From contig JACCRD010000148.1 in NCBI GenBank assembly GCA_013813755.1, positions 1-11,354 on the forward strand: DNA of 11,354 nucleotides. Reading direction: 5' to 3'. Numbering within the stretch: the first letter of the stretch is position 1; every line of letters begins with the position of its first letter. This DNA is from Acidobacteriota bacterium. GTDB taxonomy: Bacteria; Acidobacteriota; Blastocatellia; Pyrinomonadales; Pyrinomonadaceae. Below the pieces are notes generated by a model. That model did no database searches, was not told the DNA's origin, and saw only the letters and a program-made list of their open reading frames with translations. The position numbers were made by a program, and so were the translations under genes. Below are positions 1 to 6,571 of the stretch, piece after piece.

Positions 1-988
1 GCATATAACCGGCAGCCGCGAATAAAATGCCGTGAACGATTAAAGTCCAGACAATAAAAGAACTATGTGAATTTTTTTCATCTAAATAAACCGACACGCG
101 GCGGGCAATCATCATTCCCAAAAACAAACCAAAACCGCTCGCCGTCCACAGCATTGCCACGGCGAGGTCGGGATTCCAGTTCTCCTTTGTGGCGAAAAAC
201 ACGCCACCTATCCGCTCAAAGATAACATTGATCGCGCCGCCACCGGTCGCCCAGATAATATTCATAATCAAAATCGTCAGCGCGAAATGATTTTTGATGG
301 TGTAGTGAAAGCCTTCTTTTAATTCGGTTAAGAAAGATTCTCTTGGCGGCGTGTTTGATTCGTCATTCGTCGTTCGTATTTGGTAATTCTCTGCTTCCCG
401 TGTCGCTTCTTCGGGAATCAGCCACACCGAATAAGCCGAAATTAAAAATGAAGCCGCGTTGATGAGAAAAGCGATTTCGTAACCGAAGACCGCCGCCGCC
501 CAACCGCCGAGCGCCGAACCGATTGCCATCAGAAGAAATCTGGTCGAAAACATCAAAGCCGTTCCCGCCAGAAGTCCTTCCTTGCCCGTCAGATTCGGCG
601 TAGTCGCATTTTTCGCGCCTTCAAAAAACGCGCCGAATGTTGAAAGCAGAATTGTTGCCAGGTAAGCAATCCACAAATTCTCCGCGCTGGTCACAAACAA
701 AAACATCAGAGCCACGCCGACGCGCGTCAAGTCAGAAAAAATCATCACCTGCCGCCGCGAAAACCGGTCAACAAAAGTTCCGGCAATCGGCGAAAAAAGT
801 GCAAACGGAATTAAACGACAGACAAATAAAATGCCTGCCGCCTTTGGAGAAGCATCCGAAACAAGGCGCACCAGACCGAGTCCGGCAATAAAGTTAAACC
901 AGTTGCCAAGTTCGGAAACGAATTGTCCGCAGAGCAAGTTTCGAAAATTACGATTGTCGCGAATTAATTGCCAGTAAGTCAGATTCAT
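1..988 (-). CDS. MFS transporter, drug/siderophore-exporter type (C-terminus beyond left edge)
   Basis: This is a multi-pass inner-membrane transporter of the major facilitator superfamily, resembling the EntS/MFS_3 (DHA3-like) exporters. Its substrate cannot be told from sequence. The minus strand from the ATG at 986-988 is open for 329 codons to the window edge. The protein begins MNLTYWQLIRDNRNFRNLL, the usual cytoplasmic lead-in of this group. The MFS loop 2-3 signature is visible as GTFVDRFSRR at residues 70-79, and hydrophobic helices alternate with short loops. A polar central loop (about residues 192-222, IPEEATREAE onwards) separates the N- and C-terminal six-helix bundles. Family members have about 400-430 residues, so roughly a fifth to a quarter is missing. 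No clear Shine-Dalgarno precedes the start. A terminator at 1057-1090 separates it from the crotonase gene upstream, so it probably has its own promoter in 989-1056, which I could not locate with confidence. Confidence 0.9.
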   Translation of the reverse strand, partial: MNLTYWQLIRDNRNFRNLLCGQFVSELGNWFNFIAGLGLVRLVSDASPKAAGILFVCRLIPFALFSPIAGTFVDRFSRRQVMIFSDLTRVGVALMFLFVTSAENLWIAYLATILLSTFGAFFEGAKNATTPNLTGKEGLLAGTALMFSTRFLLMAIGSALGGWAAAVFGYEIAFLINAASFLISAYSVWLIPEEATREAENYQIRTTNDESNTPPRESFLTELKEGFHYTIKNHFALTILIMNIIWATGGGAINVIFERIGGVFFATKENWNPDLAVAMLWTASGFGLFLGMMIARRVSVYLDEKNSHSSFIVWTLIVHGILFAAAGYM

Positions 989-1056
989 AAACAACAGAAA
1001 ACGGAAAATTTAAGAACAGTCTTTAGTTTTGCTTTTTGTGTTTTTAATTTTTCAGT

Positions 1057-1090
1057 AAAAAAGCTGTCAGGCTTGAAAACCCAACAGCTT
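1057..1090 (-). terminator. Rho-independent terminator of the crotonase gene
   Basis: Read on the minus strand, AAGCTGT (1090-1084) pairs perfectly with ACAGCTT (1067-1061). Two G-T wobbles and two G-C pairs continue the stem inward to 1080/1071, giving 11 bp with an 8-nt loop. A run of six T (1062-1057) follows. The hairpin starts 26 nt downstream of the crotonase stop codon and upstream of the MFS gene, which is the expected place. Confidence 0.8.
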
Positions 1091-1115
1091 CTTGCCTCTA
1101 CAATAAAATAAATTT

Positions 1116-1910
1116 TTAAGTTCCCATAAAATTGGGTGCGCGTTTTTCAAAAAATGCGGTGACGCCTTCCTTAAAATCGTTTGATTTGCCCGATTCGATT
1201 TGCATTCGGTGTTCCAGATCAAGCTGCGCCTGCAAATCGTTTGAAAAAGAAGCATTAAGCATTTTCTTGATGCGTCCGACTGAACCGGTCGGCGCGAGTG
1301 CCAGTTTTTTTGCCATCTGCAAAGTTTCTTCCATTAAATTTTCAGCAGACACAACGCGGTTGATCATCCCGATTCGCTCGGCGCGGTTTGCGTCAATCGT
1401 CCCACCCGTCATAAAAAGCTCCGCCGCGAGTTTTTCACCAACCGCGCGCGGCAGGAAAAAACTTCCGCCGCAATCGGGTGAGAGTCCGATGCGCACAAAC
1501 GCTTCGTTGAAGCTGGCGTTTTCCGCCGCGAAAATTAAATCGCAGGCAAGCGCGAAATTTGTTCCCGCGCCCGCGCAGACGCCCTGCACGGCAGCGACAA
1601 ACGGAATCGGTGTTTCGCGGATGAGCAAAATTACATCGTGCAATTCTTTCAGAGGTTCTTCCAGAAAAGCTTCGATTCTGCCTTCCTTCTGCCACATCGA
1701 CTGCATCTCGCGCAAATCGCCGCCCGAACAAAACGCTCGTCCTTCGCCGGTTAAAATAATCGCTCGCGCCTTATCAGCAACAGCCAATTTAATTGCTTCG
1801 CGCAAATCCGTTGTTAATTGCAAAGACAAGGCATTGAGCGCATCAGGACGATTTAAAGTGATAATCGCCACCGTTTTGTTCAGTTCATATTTGACAGTTT
1901 CAAATGACAT
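1116..1910 (-). CDS. Enoyl-CoA hydratase/isomerase (crotonase) family protein, PaaG-like active site
   Basis: This is a soluble acyl-CoA enzyme of the crotonase fold, 264 residues, a normal full length. The oxyanion-hole elements are visible: CSGGD (residues 61-65) in the A-helix region and GVCAGAG (110-116) before the ACDL strand. Both catalytic glutamates of classic enoyl-CoA hydratase appear absent by alignment: N118 and F139 stand where Glu144 and Glu164 lie in the rat enzyme. Instead, SPDCGG (144-149) carries D146, the arrangement of PaaG and of enoyl-CoA isomerases that use a single aspartate. A double-bond isomerase, such as 2,3-dehydroadipyl-CoA or epoxyphenylacetyl-CoA type, is therefore more likely than a hydratase. 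No other paa gene is nearby, so the pathway is unknown. It could equally serve general fatty-acyl oxidation. There is no clear Shine-Dalgarno. The ATG at 1910 gives the normal family N-terminus. Confidence 0.92.
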   Translation of the reverse strand: MSFETVKYELNKTVAIITLNRPDALNALSLQLTTDLREAIKLAVADKARAIILTGEGRAFCSGGDLREMQSMWQKEGRIEAFLEEPLKELHDVILLIRETPIPFVAAVQGVCAGAGTNFALACDLIFAAENASFNEAFVRIGLSPDCGGSFFLPRAVGEKLAAELFMTGGTIDANRAERIGMINRVVSAENLMEETLQMAKKLALAPTGSVGRIKKMLNASFSNDLQAQLDLEHRMQIESGKSNDFKEGVTAFFEKRAPNFMGT

Positions 1911-1971
1911 AATTATTTGAGTGGGAAGTGATTTTTAAGTAGTAAGAGAAAAAAAGGGTTTTAATATTTAA

Positions 1972-1999
1972 CACTTACCACTTACCATTTACCACTTAT
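1972..1999. repeat. Four-copy 7-bp tandem repeat
   Basis: Four heptamers in register: CACTTAC (1972-1978), CACTTAC (1979-1985), CATTTAC (1986-1992) and CACTTAT (1993-1999). The last base of the array is the last base of the zinc-ribbon gene's stop codon. On the minus (transcribed) strand the unit reads GTAAGTG. It lies in the 88-bp gap between the zinc-ribbon and crotonase genes and resembles the short tandemly repeated heptamers known from cyanobacteria. Confidence 0.8.
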
Positions 2000-2280
2000 T
2001 AAGCGTGTTTAACTTTTGAGCGGTTTGCTTGAAAACATTCTTTACACAAAATGCTGCGCCCGATTTTTGGCTGAAATGGCACGTGGTCGTGTCTGCCGCA
2101 ATGATCACAAACGATTTCAAAACGCGTCGTCGAATCTGCGCTGAGAGCCGCCTTTTTTGAACGGCAGTGCAGACATCTCTGCGGCGCGGGCATATTTCGC
2201 TGATAAAAATTTTCCTGTTCTTTTTCCGTAAAAAGAAAAATTTTCCGACACTGCACACACGGAACTTCAAGATCGGGCAT
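1999..2280 (-). CDS. Small double zinc-ribbon protein (zf-trcl-like plus CxxC-x17-CxxC)
   Basis: A 93-residue protein of unknown role that consists almost entirely of two metal-binding modules. The first has C8-x2-C11 and C36-x2-C39 flanking an EQENFYQ helix and PQRCLHCR, matching the probable zinc-ribbon family often called zf-trcl. The second has C58-x2-C61, then exactly 17 residues, then C79-x2-C82, matching the CxxC-x17-CxxC small-protein family. All eight cysteines are present, so two zinc ions are predicted. There is no signal peptide or membrane segment, and the protein is basic at both ends of the second ribbon, so nucleic-acid or protein binding is plausible but unproven. The start is supported by AGGAG eight bases upstream of the ATG and by an extended -10 element at 2321-2329. 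Confidence 0.85.
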   Translation of the reverse strand: MPDLEVPCVQCRKIFLFTEKEQENFYQRNMPAPQRCLHCRSKKAALSADSTTRFEIVCDHCGRHDHVPFQPKIGRSILCKECFQANRSKVKHA

Positions 2281-2320
2281 CTCATTTTCTCCTGATTAAT
2301 TTCCGGGTAAATTTTGACAA

Positions 2321-2329
2321 AGTGTAGCA
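2321..2329 (-). promoter_or_regulatory. Candidate extended -10 promoter of the zinc-ribbon gene
   Basis: On the minus strand the sequence reads TGC followed by TACACT, an extended -10 (TGn plus a 4/6 match to TATAAT). No good -35 lies 17 bp upstream. Transcription would begin near 2314, giving a leader of about 33 nt that contains the AGGAG ribosome site. This is a sequence match only. Confidence 0.35.
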
Positions 2330-2441
2330 CAAAATACCCGCGAGACATCAGCAAAATCGTGTATTAAAAAGTTTTCAGATATGAAGAATATGAAGGCTTG
2401 TAAGATTTCCTGATATTTACTTTTGCCTTTTGTCTTAATGT

Positions 2442-3383
2442 TTAGGTCTGTAATGCTCTGACGTGCGCTTTGACGCTCGCGCCCAGAGTTTCTAAATTAT
2501 ACCCGCCTTCGAGACACGAAACTATTCTGTCCGAGCAAACTTCATTTGCCCATTGTTTAACGATTTTTGTCAGATGCATAAAATCCTGATCTTCGAGCAG
2601 AAGCTGTCCGAGCGGGTCTGAAACGTGTGCGTCGAAACCGGCGGAAATGATGATTAAATCCGGTTTATAATTGCGTGAAATGTCTCCAATCGCATTTTCA
2701 AACATCCGCTTTTGCGATTTGGCGAGAGTCTGCGCTTTGACCGGAACGTTCAATGTAAAACCTTTGCCGCGCCCGAAACCAGTCTCGCCGCGTGAGCCAG
2801 TTCCCGGATACCACGGATACTGGTGCATCGAAAAGAAAAATACGCTCGGATCGTCAAAGAAAATTCCCTGCGTGCCGTTGCCGTGATGTACGTCCCAGTC
2901 AATGATGGCGACATTTTCAATTTCCTTGTATTTGCTCTGCGCGTATCGCGCGGCAATCGCCGCATTGTTGAAAAAACAAAAACCCATCGCGTGTTCCGCC
3001 GTCGCGTGGTGTCCGGGCGGACGGCAGGCGACAAAAGCGTTTTCCGCCTCGCCCGACATTACCGCGTCAACCGCACGACACGCGCCGCCCGCCGCGTAGA
3101 GCGCCGCTTCAAATGAATGCATCGAAACAATCGTGTCGGCATCAAGCTTCGTTTCGCCATATTCAAACGCTTTCTCGGCGTGTTCAAAATGATTTTTGGT
3201 ATGACATGCCTGAACGAGTCCGCGTGAAACCGGTTTAGCTTCAATCTCGACTAATGAGTCCCAAAATTTTGAACTGTGCCGGAGCGCATTCATCACGACT
3301 TCATAACGCTTCGGCGTTTCAGGATGACCCTCGCCCGTATCGTGTTTTTGGTAAATCGGATGATGTATAATTGCAGTTTTCAT
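2442..3383 (-). CDS. Histone deacetylase-family amidohydrolase (AcuC / acetylpolyamine amidohydrolase type)
   Basis: A zinc-dependent amidohydrolase of the arginase/deacetylase fold, 313 residues, full length for bacterial members. These remove acetyl groups from lysines, acetylpolyamines or related small amides, and the substrate here is not determinable. The catalytic set is complete: RPPGHH (121-126) with the two active-site histidines, DWDVHHGNG (162-170) giving zinc ligands D164 and H166, FDAH (250-253) giving zinc ligand D251, and EGGY (292-295) with the transition-state tyrosine Y295. The sequence resembles class II HDACs more than AcuC. It has no signal peptide and is cytoplasmic. It lies 64 bp downstream of the flavoprotein gene on the same strand, the gap being filled by a heptamer array and hairpin, so it may be the last gene of that operon. 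No Shine-Dalgarno is visible before the ATG. Confidence 0.93.
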   Translation of the reverse strand: MKTAIIHHPIYQKHDTGEGHPETPKRYEVVMNALRHSSKFWDSLVEIEAKPVSRGLVQACHTKNHFEHAEKAFEYGETKLDADTIVSMHSFEAALYAAGGACRAVDAVMSGEAENAFVACRPPGHHATAEHAMGFCFFNNAAIAARYAQSKYKEIENVAIIDWDVHHGNGTQGIFFDDPSVFFFSMHQYPWYPGTGSRGETGFGRGKGFTLNVPVKAQTLAKSQKRMFENAIGDISRNYKPDLIIISAGFDAHVSDPLGQLLLEDQDFMHLTKIVKQWANEVCSDRIVSCLEGGYNLETLGASVKAHVRALQT

Positions 3384-3390
3384 AAATTAG

Positions 3391-3446
3391 TTGACAGTCA
3401 TCAGTCAACAGTTATCAGTGAGCAGTTTTTTGATAACTGTTGACTG
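3391..3446. repeat. Heptamer array with perfect 16-bp inverted repeat
   Basis: The sequence has a 7-bp period: five units ending in CAG (TTGACAG at 3391, the last ending at 3425), a T-rich unit, then ATAACTG (3433-3439) and TTGACTG (3440-3446). Bases 3402-3417 are the exact reverse complement of 3431-3446, forming a 16-bp perfect stem with a 13-nt loop. In the minus-strand transcript this hairpin starts one base after the flavoprotein stop codon and ends 18 bases before the deacetylase ATG. No T-run follows it, so it is not a standard terminator. It may stabilise or process the mRNA. Confidence 0.85.
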
Positions 3447-3447
3447 T

Positions 3448-4611
3448 TCAAATGAATGCTGTTTCGTGCAAAAGTTCGTTTTTTGCAAATCTATCCAAAC
3501 TTAAACACGAAACATCTAAAAAATTCGCTTTGCCGTCGAGCATAATTTCCGCCAAAGCTCTGCCGGTGGCGGGCGAATGCATTACGCCGTGTCCGCTGAA
3601 ACCGTTTGCTAAATAAAGATTTTCTATTTCGCAGCCGCCCAGAATCGCGTGGTGGTCAGGCGTATTTTCATAAAGTCCGGCACGACATTTTTCTCTGACA
3701 ACTTCGGTTTCGGCGAGAAACGGGGCGCGTTTTTTGGCTTTCTCATAAACTTTTTTAATAAAAGATTCGTCAAAATTTGTGTCAAAACTTGACGACTCAT
3801 CCGCGTCAGGATACGCAAATAAAACTTCTTTTGTGGAATCCTTTGCGGGGCGAAAATGAAAACCGCTTCCTAAATCAATCACCATCGGCAAATTTTCCTG
3901 GAAGTTTTCGCGGCTTTTCGCCCAGACAATTTGCCGTTTCAAAGGCTCAATTGGCAAATCAATTTTCGCCGTCTGCGCCAGTTCACGCGCCCAAGCGCCC
4001 GCGCATAAAACAACTTTTTCGCATTCGATTCGTCCGCGATTTGTTTCAACCGCTGTAACTTTTCCGTATTTTGTCTCGATTGCCAAAACTTTTGTTTCGC
4101 GCAAAATTTTCGCGCCTGCCTCTTCCGCTTTTTTTGTGAATCCCTCTAAAACACCGAGCGGATTGATAAAACCATCGTTTGCGCCGAAACTTCCGCCCGT
4201 AATATCTTCGCAGTTTAAACCTCTGACGATTTCGGGAATAATTTTGGCGTCAACCGTTTCGATATCTTTCACGCCGAGCGCTTTTTGTTTTTCAACATTG
4301 CGTTTCAAATATTCAAACTGCGCTTCGTCGGTCGCAAAAAAGAGATAACCGCGCGGCTCGTAACCGCATTCAACACCTGTTAAGTCATCGAATTGTTTGA
4401 AATAATCAATCGAGTAAAGTGACATTTTAATATTGATGTCAGTTTCAAACTGCGCGCGAACGCCGCCGGTCGCTTTGCCGGTTGAACCTTTTCCCTGCTC
4501 GCTTTCGCGTTCCAAAATTAAAACATCTTTCGCGCCGCGCATCGTCAAATGAAACGCGACGCTTGCGCCGACGATACCGCCGCCGATGAGGATGATTTCA
4601 GCTTTTTTCAT
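3448..4611 (-). CDS. FAD-dependent amine/amino-acid oxidoreductase, DAO family (sarcosine oxidase beta-like)
   Basis: A soluble flavoenzyme of the DAO superfamily, 387 residues. It oxidises the C-N bond of a secondary amine or amino acid, and the exact substrate is unknown. The FAD dinucleotide-binding motif is GGGIVG (10-15), followed by the acidic residue E34 ending the second strand. GSTGKATGGVR (42-52) and, near the C-terminus, GLYENTPDHHAILG and GFSGHGVMHSPATGR match the SoxB/FOXRED1-like branch. An open frame continues 35 codons upstream, but those codons lie inside the deacetylase gene and do not look like the family. The start at 4611 places the Rossmann motif at the proper distance and makes a TAATG stop-start overlap with the preceding gene, implying translational coupling. 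The electron acceptor (oxygen or a quinone) cannot be told. Confidence 0.9.
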   Translation of the reverse strand: MKKAEIILIGGGIVGASVAFHLTMRGAKDVLILERESEQGKGSTGKATGGVRAQFETDINIKMSLYSIDYFKQFDDLTGVECGYEPRGYLFFATDEAQFEYLKRNVEKQKALGVKDIETVDAKIIPEIVRGLNCEDITGGSFGANDGFINPLGVLEGFTKKAEEAGAKILRETKVLAIETKYGKVTAVETNRGRIECEKVVLCAGAWARELAQTAKIDLPIEPLKRQIVWAKSRENFQENLPMVIDLGSGFHFRPAKDSTKEVLFAYPDADESSSFDTNFDESFIKKVYEKAKKRAPFLAETEVVREKCRAGLYENTPDHHAILGGCEIENLYLANGFSGHGVMHSPATGRALAEIMLDGKANFLDVSCLSLDRFAKNELLHETAFI

Positions 4612-5564
4612 TATTCTGAGTCCACGCCTGCCGCCTTCATCACAAAATCCGGGGTTTTCGGCTCGTTGGGCAAAATTGTTTCCCTGCCTTTTGCCAAAGC
4701 CCAACGATGAAGCCACGAAATTCCGGCGCGCTTATTAAAAGTGTCCGGCAATTTGTAAGACTCATCCTTCAAAGCCTCTTCCAAAGTTATAAATTGGTAG
4801 TCGCGCTTTTTAAGCATTTTCGCAATGTCGTCGAAATATTCAGAATTGATAAAGTTCGCGTGGAGAAGCAGGATTTGTTTGATTTCGCGATTGAATAATT
4901 TCAAAGATTGCCGTTCCCAGTAATCCATTTTGCCTTCGAGATACGGCACGTATGCCGCGCCGATTCGCTTCATCAAATTTTTGTCTTTTTTATCAAAGGC
5001 ATTGTCGTAGGCGCGGGCAAAAATCCAATCGGCATTATCAATTGTGACCGGCGCGATTGAATAGCCGTTTTCAAATAAAAACTTGTTCAATCCGTCTTTG
5101 ACTTCCAAATTCAAACCAGTGTGCAAATACGGATGGCGAAAAAATCGCGGAGTTTTCCCTTTTGTCCGCATCAATTTTTTTGTAATGATTTCGCCGCGCA
5201 AAATGTCGTTCTCGTAATCTTTGAGTTCGATATTGTTTAGACTTCGATGCGAAAATGTATGATTACCGAGTTCCAAATTCGCGCGGGTCCAACTGCGAAC
5301 CAATTCAATTTGAGGTTCGTTCGGTTTATCGTTGGCGTAAAGTTTATTTTCATTGACAAAGCCGACGGCGGGAACTTTCGCTTTTGTGATGTGAGCGAGC
5401 AGATTTTTGGTAATTTTTCGCAGCGTCTTTAAATCTCCCCGCGTTGAAACGACGGGTAAATCGTCAATAGTCACGGCTATGAATCGCTGCTTTTTGTTTT
5501 GCGCCTGAGCAGAAAAGGCAAAACAAATTGTAAAAAACAACAAACCGATTTTATTGATTTTCAT
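4611..5564 (-). CDS. Secreted polysaccharide deacetylase (NodB/CE4 family)
   Basis: An exported carbohydrate esterase family 4 enzyme, 317 residues, likely removing N- or O-acetyl groups from a cell-wall or extracellular polysaccharide. Residues 1-21 form a signal peptide (MKINK, hydrophobic core, AQA cleavage site before QNKK). CE4 motifs: TIDD (32-35) with the catalytic base D34 and metal ligand D35; NHTFSH (101-106) with metal ligands H102 and H106; RFFRHPY (140-146), a variant of the usual R-x-x-R-P-P; and LLLHAN (232-237) with the distal histidine H235. The frame is open 47 codons further upstream, but those codons overlap the VOC gene, whereas the start at 5564 gives the signal peptide and leaves 4 bp after the VOC stop. 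The gene overlaps the next one by one base. Its substrate is unknown. Confidence 0.9.
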   Translation of the reverse strand: MKINKIGLLFFTICFAFSAQAQNKKQRFIAVTIDDLPVVSTRGDLKTLRKITKNLLAHITKAKVPAVGFVNENKLYANDKPNEPQIELVRSWTRANLELGNHTFSHRSLNNIELKDYENDILRGEIITKKLMRTKGKTPRFFRHPYLHTGLNLEVKDGLNKFLFENGYSIAPVTIDNADWIFARAYDNAFDKKDKNLMKRIGAAYVPYLEGKMDYWERQSLKLFNREIKQILLLHANFINSEYFDDIAKMLKKRDYQFITLEEALKDESYKLPDTFNKRAGISWLHRWALAKGRETILPNEPKTPDFVMKAAGVDSE

Positions 5565-5568
5565 AATG

Positions 5569-5985
5569 CTATTTGGCAAAAACCTGCAAAAAATCGGCAA
5601 AGGCTTTGAATTCCAGCGCGTTACCGCTCGGATCGAGAAAAAACATCGTCGCTTGTTCCCCAGTCTCGCCCTGAAAGCGAACTTTCGGTTCGATAATAAA
5701 TTCAACGCCTTTCGCTTTAAGACGTTCCGCCAGGGTTTGAAATTCGCTCATCGGCAGAACAACGCCGAAATGCGGCACGGGAACGTGGTCGGCATCAACT
5801 TCATTTTTGTGCCTGACGCCTGCGCTTTCAGGCGCGAGATGGGCGACAATCTGATGCCCGAAAAGATTAAAATCAATCCACTGGGCGGAGCTTCTGCCTT
5901 CTTCGCAGCCGAGAATTCCGCCGTAAAACGCGCGTGATTCTTCTAAATCTTTAACGGGAAATGCTAAGTGAAATAAGTTGTTCAT
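5569..5985 (-). CDS. VOC (glyoxalase/dioxygenase fold) family protein
   Basis: A 138-residue protein of the vicinal oxygen chelate superfamily with two beta-alpha-beta-beta-beta repeats, the size of a one-domain member that dimerises. The first repeat begins with FHLAFPVKDLEESRAFYGG and contains GHQIVAHL. The second begins at PHFGVVLPM (71-79) and ends in MFFLDPSGNALEFKAF. H6, H72 and E125 sit at the three canonical metal-ligand positions, so a divalent-metal lyase, isomerase or dioxygenase is predicted, but family membership alone does not give the reaction. It is not a typical fosfomycin or bleomycin resistance protein by its motifs. It lies 75 bp downstream of the DinB-like gene and 4 bp before the secreted deacetylase gene, so it is probably co-transcribed with both. 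No strong Shine-Dalgarno is seen. Confidence 0.9.
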   Translation of the reverse strand: MNNLFHLAFPVKDLEESRAFYGGILGCEEGRSSAQWIDFNLFGHQIVAHLAPESAGVRHKNEVDADHVPVPHFGVVLPMSEFQTLAERLKAKGVEFIIEPKVRFQGETGEQATMFFLDPSGNALEFKAFADFLQVFAK

Positions 5986-6060
5986 AATTCTTTAGAGTGA
6001 AAATATAAAAAGGAACCGTAAGTTACAATTGCCAAAAAACTTTTCTCCTTTTCATTTTTT

Positions 6061-6531
6061 TCACTTTTGCACTTTTATAATCTGCCTGATCGCTCCTAAA
6101 TGATATGCCGTGTGAACAACGATTGCCATTGCGTCGCCGACTTTTTCATCGTCCCAATCTTCGATTGTTTGAAAAGTTTCAACGACAATTTCGTAATCGC
6201 GGCGGACATTTCCCTGTAATAATTTCCAATCGGTTTCGTCGACGGTTTTGCCCAGCCAGCTTTCGTCCCAATTTACCTTTTCGGTTCTGCCGTTCATAAA
6301 TTCAATCAGCGCAAGCAGATAAAATCTCAAGTGTTCGGTGTGGGCGGTGATTGTCGCGCTCGTTTTGGAGATTGAACGCGATGCGTCCGCCGCCGAAAGT
6401 TCCTCGATAGTGTTTAAAACGCCGACGCCTCGGTCGAGATATACGCTGCCTTCCGCGGACGAGCCTTCAAAAGTTTCTTTTAGTAAAGCGAGAAGGTTTT
6501 TTGTAAAATGTTTTTGATCAATTGTTTTCAT
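6061..6531 (-). CDS. DinB-like four-helix-bundle protein
   Basis: A 156-residue helical protein of the DinB/YfiT-like superfamily, which includes metal-binding thiol transferases and many uncharacterised members. Histidines occur where the family binds its metal: H64 and H67 in helix 2 (TAHTEHLRFYL) and H140-x3-H144 in the last helix (VVHTAYHLGAIRQI). The rest is predicted alpha-helical with a W-rich middle (VNWDESWLGK). The biochemical role is unknown, and the name does not imply DNA damage induction here. It is the first gene of the minus-strand cluster and diverges from the methyltransferase gene across a 40-bp spacer. The 75-bp gap to the VOC gene contains only an A/T-rich, pyrimidine-biased stretch with no hairpin, so read-through is likely. 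Confidence 0.85.
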   Translation of the reverse strand: MKTIDQKHFTKNLLALLKETFEGSSAEGSVYLDRGVGVLNTIEELSAADASRSISKTSATITAHTEHLRFYLLALIEFMNGRTEKVNWDESWLGKTVDETDWKLLQGNVRRDYEIVVETFQTIEDWDDEKVGDAMAIVVHTAYHLGAIRQIIKVQK

Positions 6532-6543
6532 TTTTTTATTCGT

Positions 6544-6558
6544 GTTAAACGTTTTAAC
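6544..6558. promoter_or_regulatory. Small palindrome in divergent spacer (possible operator)
   Basis: GTTAAA (6544-6549), three bases (CGT), then TTTAAC (6553-6558) form a perfect dyad in the only 40 bp between the divergent DinB-like and methyltransferase genes. It is well placed for a shared regulator, but a short A/T-rich palindrome can occur by chance. No convincing -10/-35 pair was found for either gene. Confidence 0.25.
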
Positions 6559-6571
6559 CGACAGCTAATTT

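Noticed and set aside
637..891. 84-codon plus-strand open frame
   Set aside because: It is antisense to the MFS gene, whose minus-strand frame is continuous with recognisable transporter motifs. The predicted plus-strand product is low-complexity and basic.
1132..1920. 262-codon plus-strand open frame
   Set aside because: It is almost exactly antisense to the crotonase gene. Its composition (Ser/Ala-rich) is that of a complementary-strand shadow, while the minus frame has all family motifs.
1989..2354. 121-codon minus-strand frame overlapping the zinc-ribbon gene
   Set aside because: It is a different frame of the same strand. The 93-codon frame has eight ordered cysteines and a correctly spaced Shine-Dalgarno.
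4612..4716. Upstream extension of the flavoprotein gene by 35 codons
   Set aside because: The extension lies inside the deacetylase coding region and would push the FAD motif to residue 45. The TAATG junction gives a natural start.
5565..5705. Upstream extension of the deacetylase gene by 47 codons
   Set aside because: It overlaps the end of the VOC gene and would bury the clear signal peptide inside the protein.
5986..6060. A/T-rich pyrimidine-biased stretch as another heptamer array or terminator
   Set aside because: Loose CTTTT-type repetition is present, but there is no fixed period and no stem.
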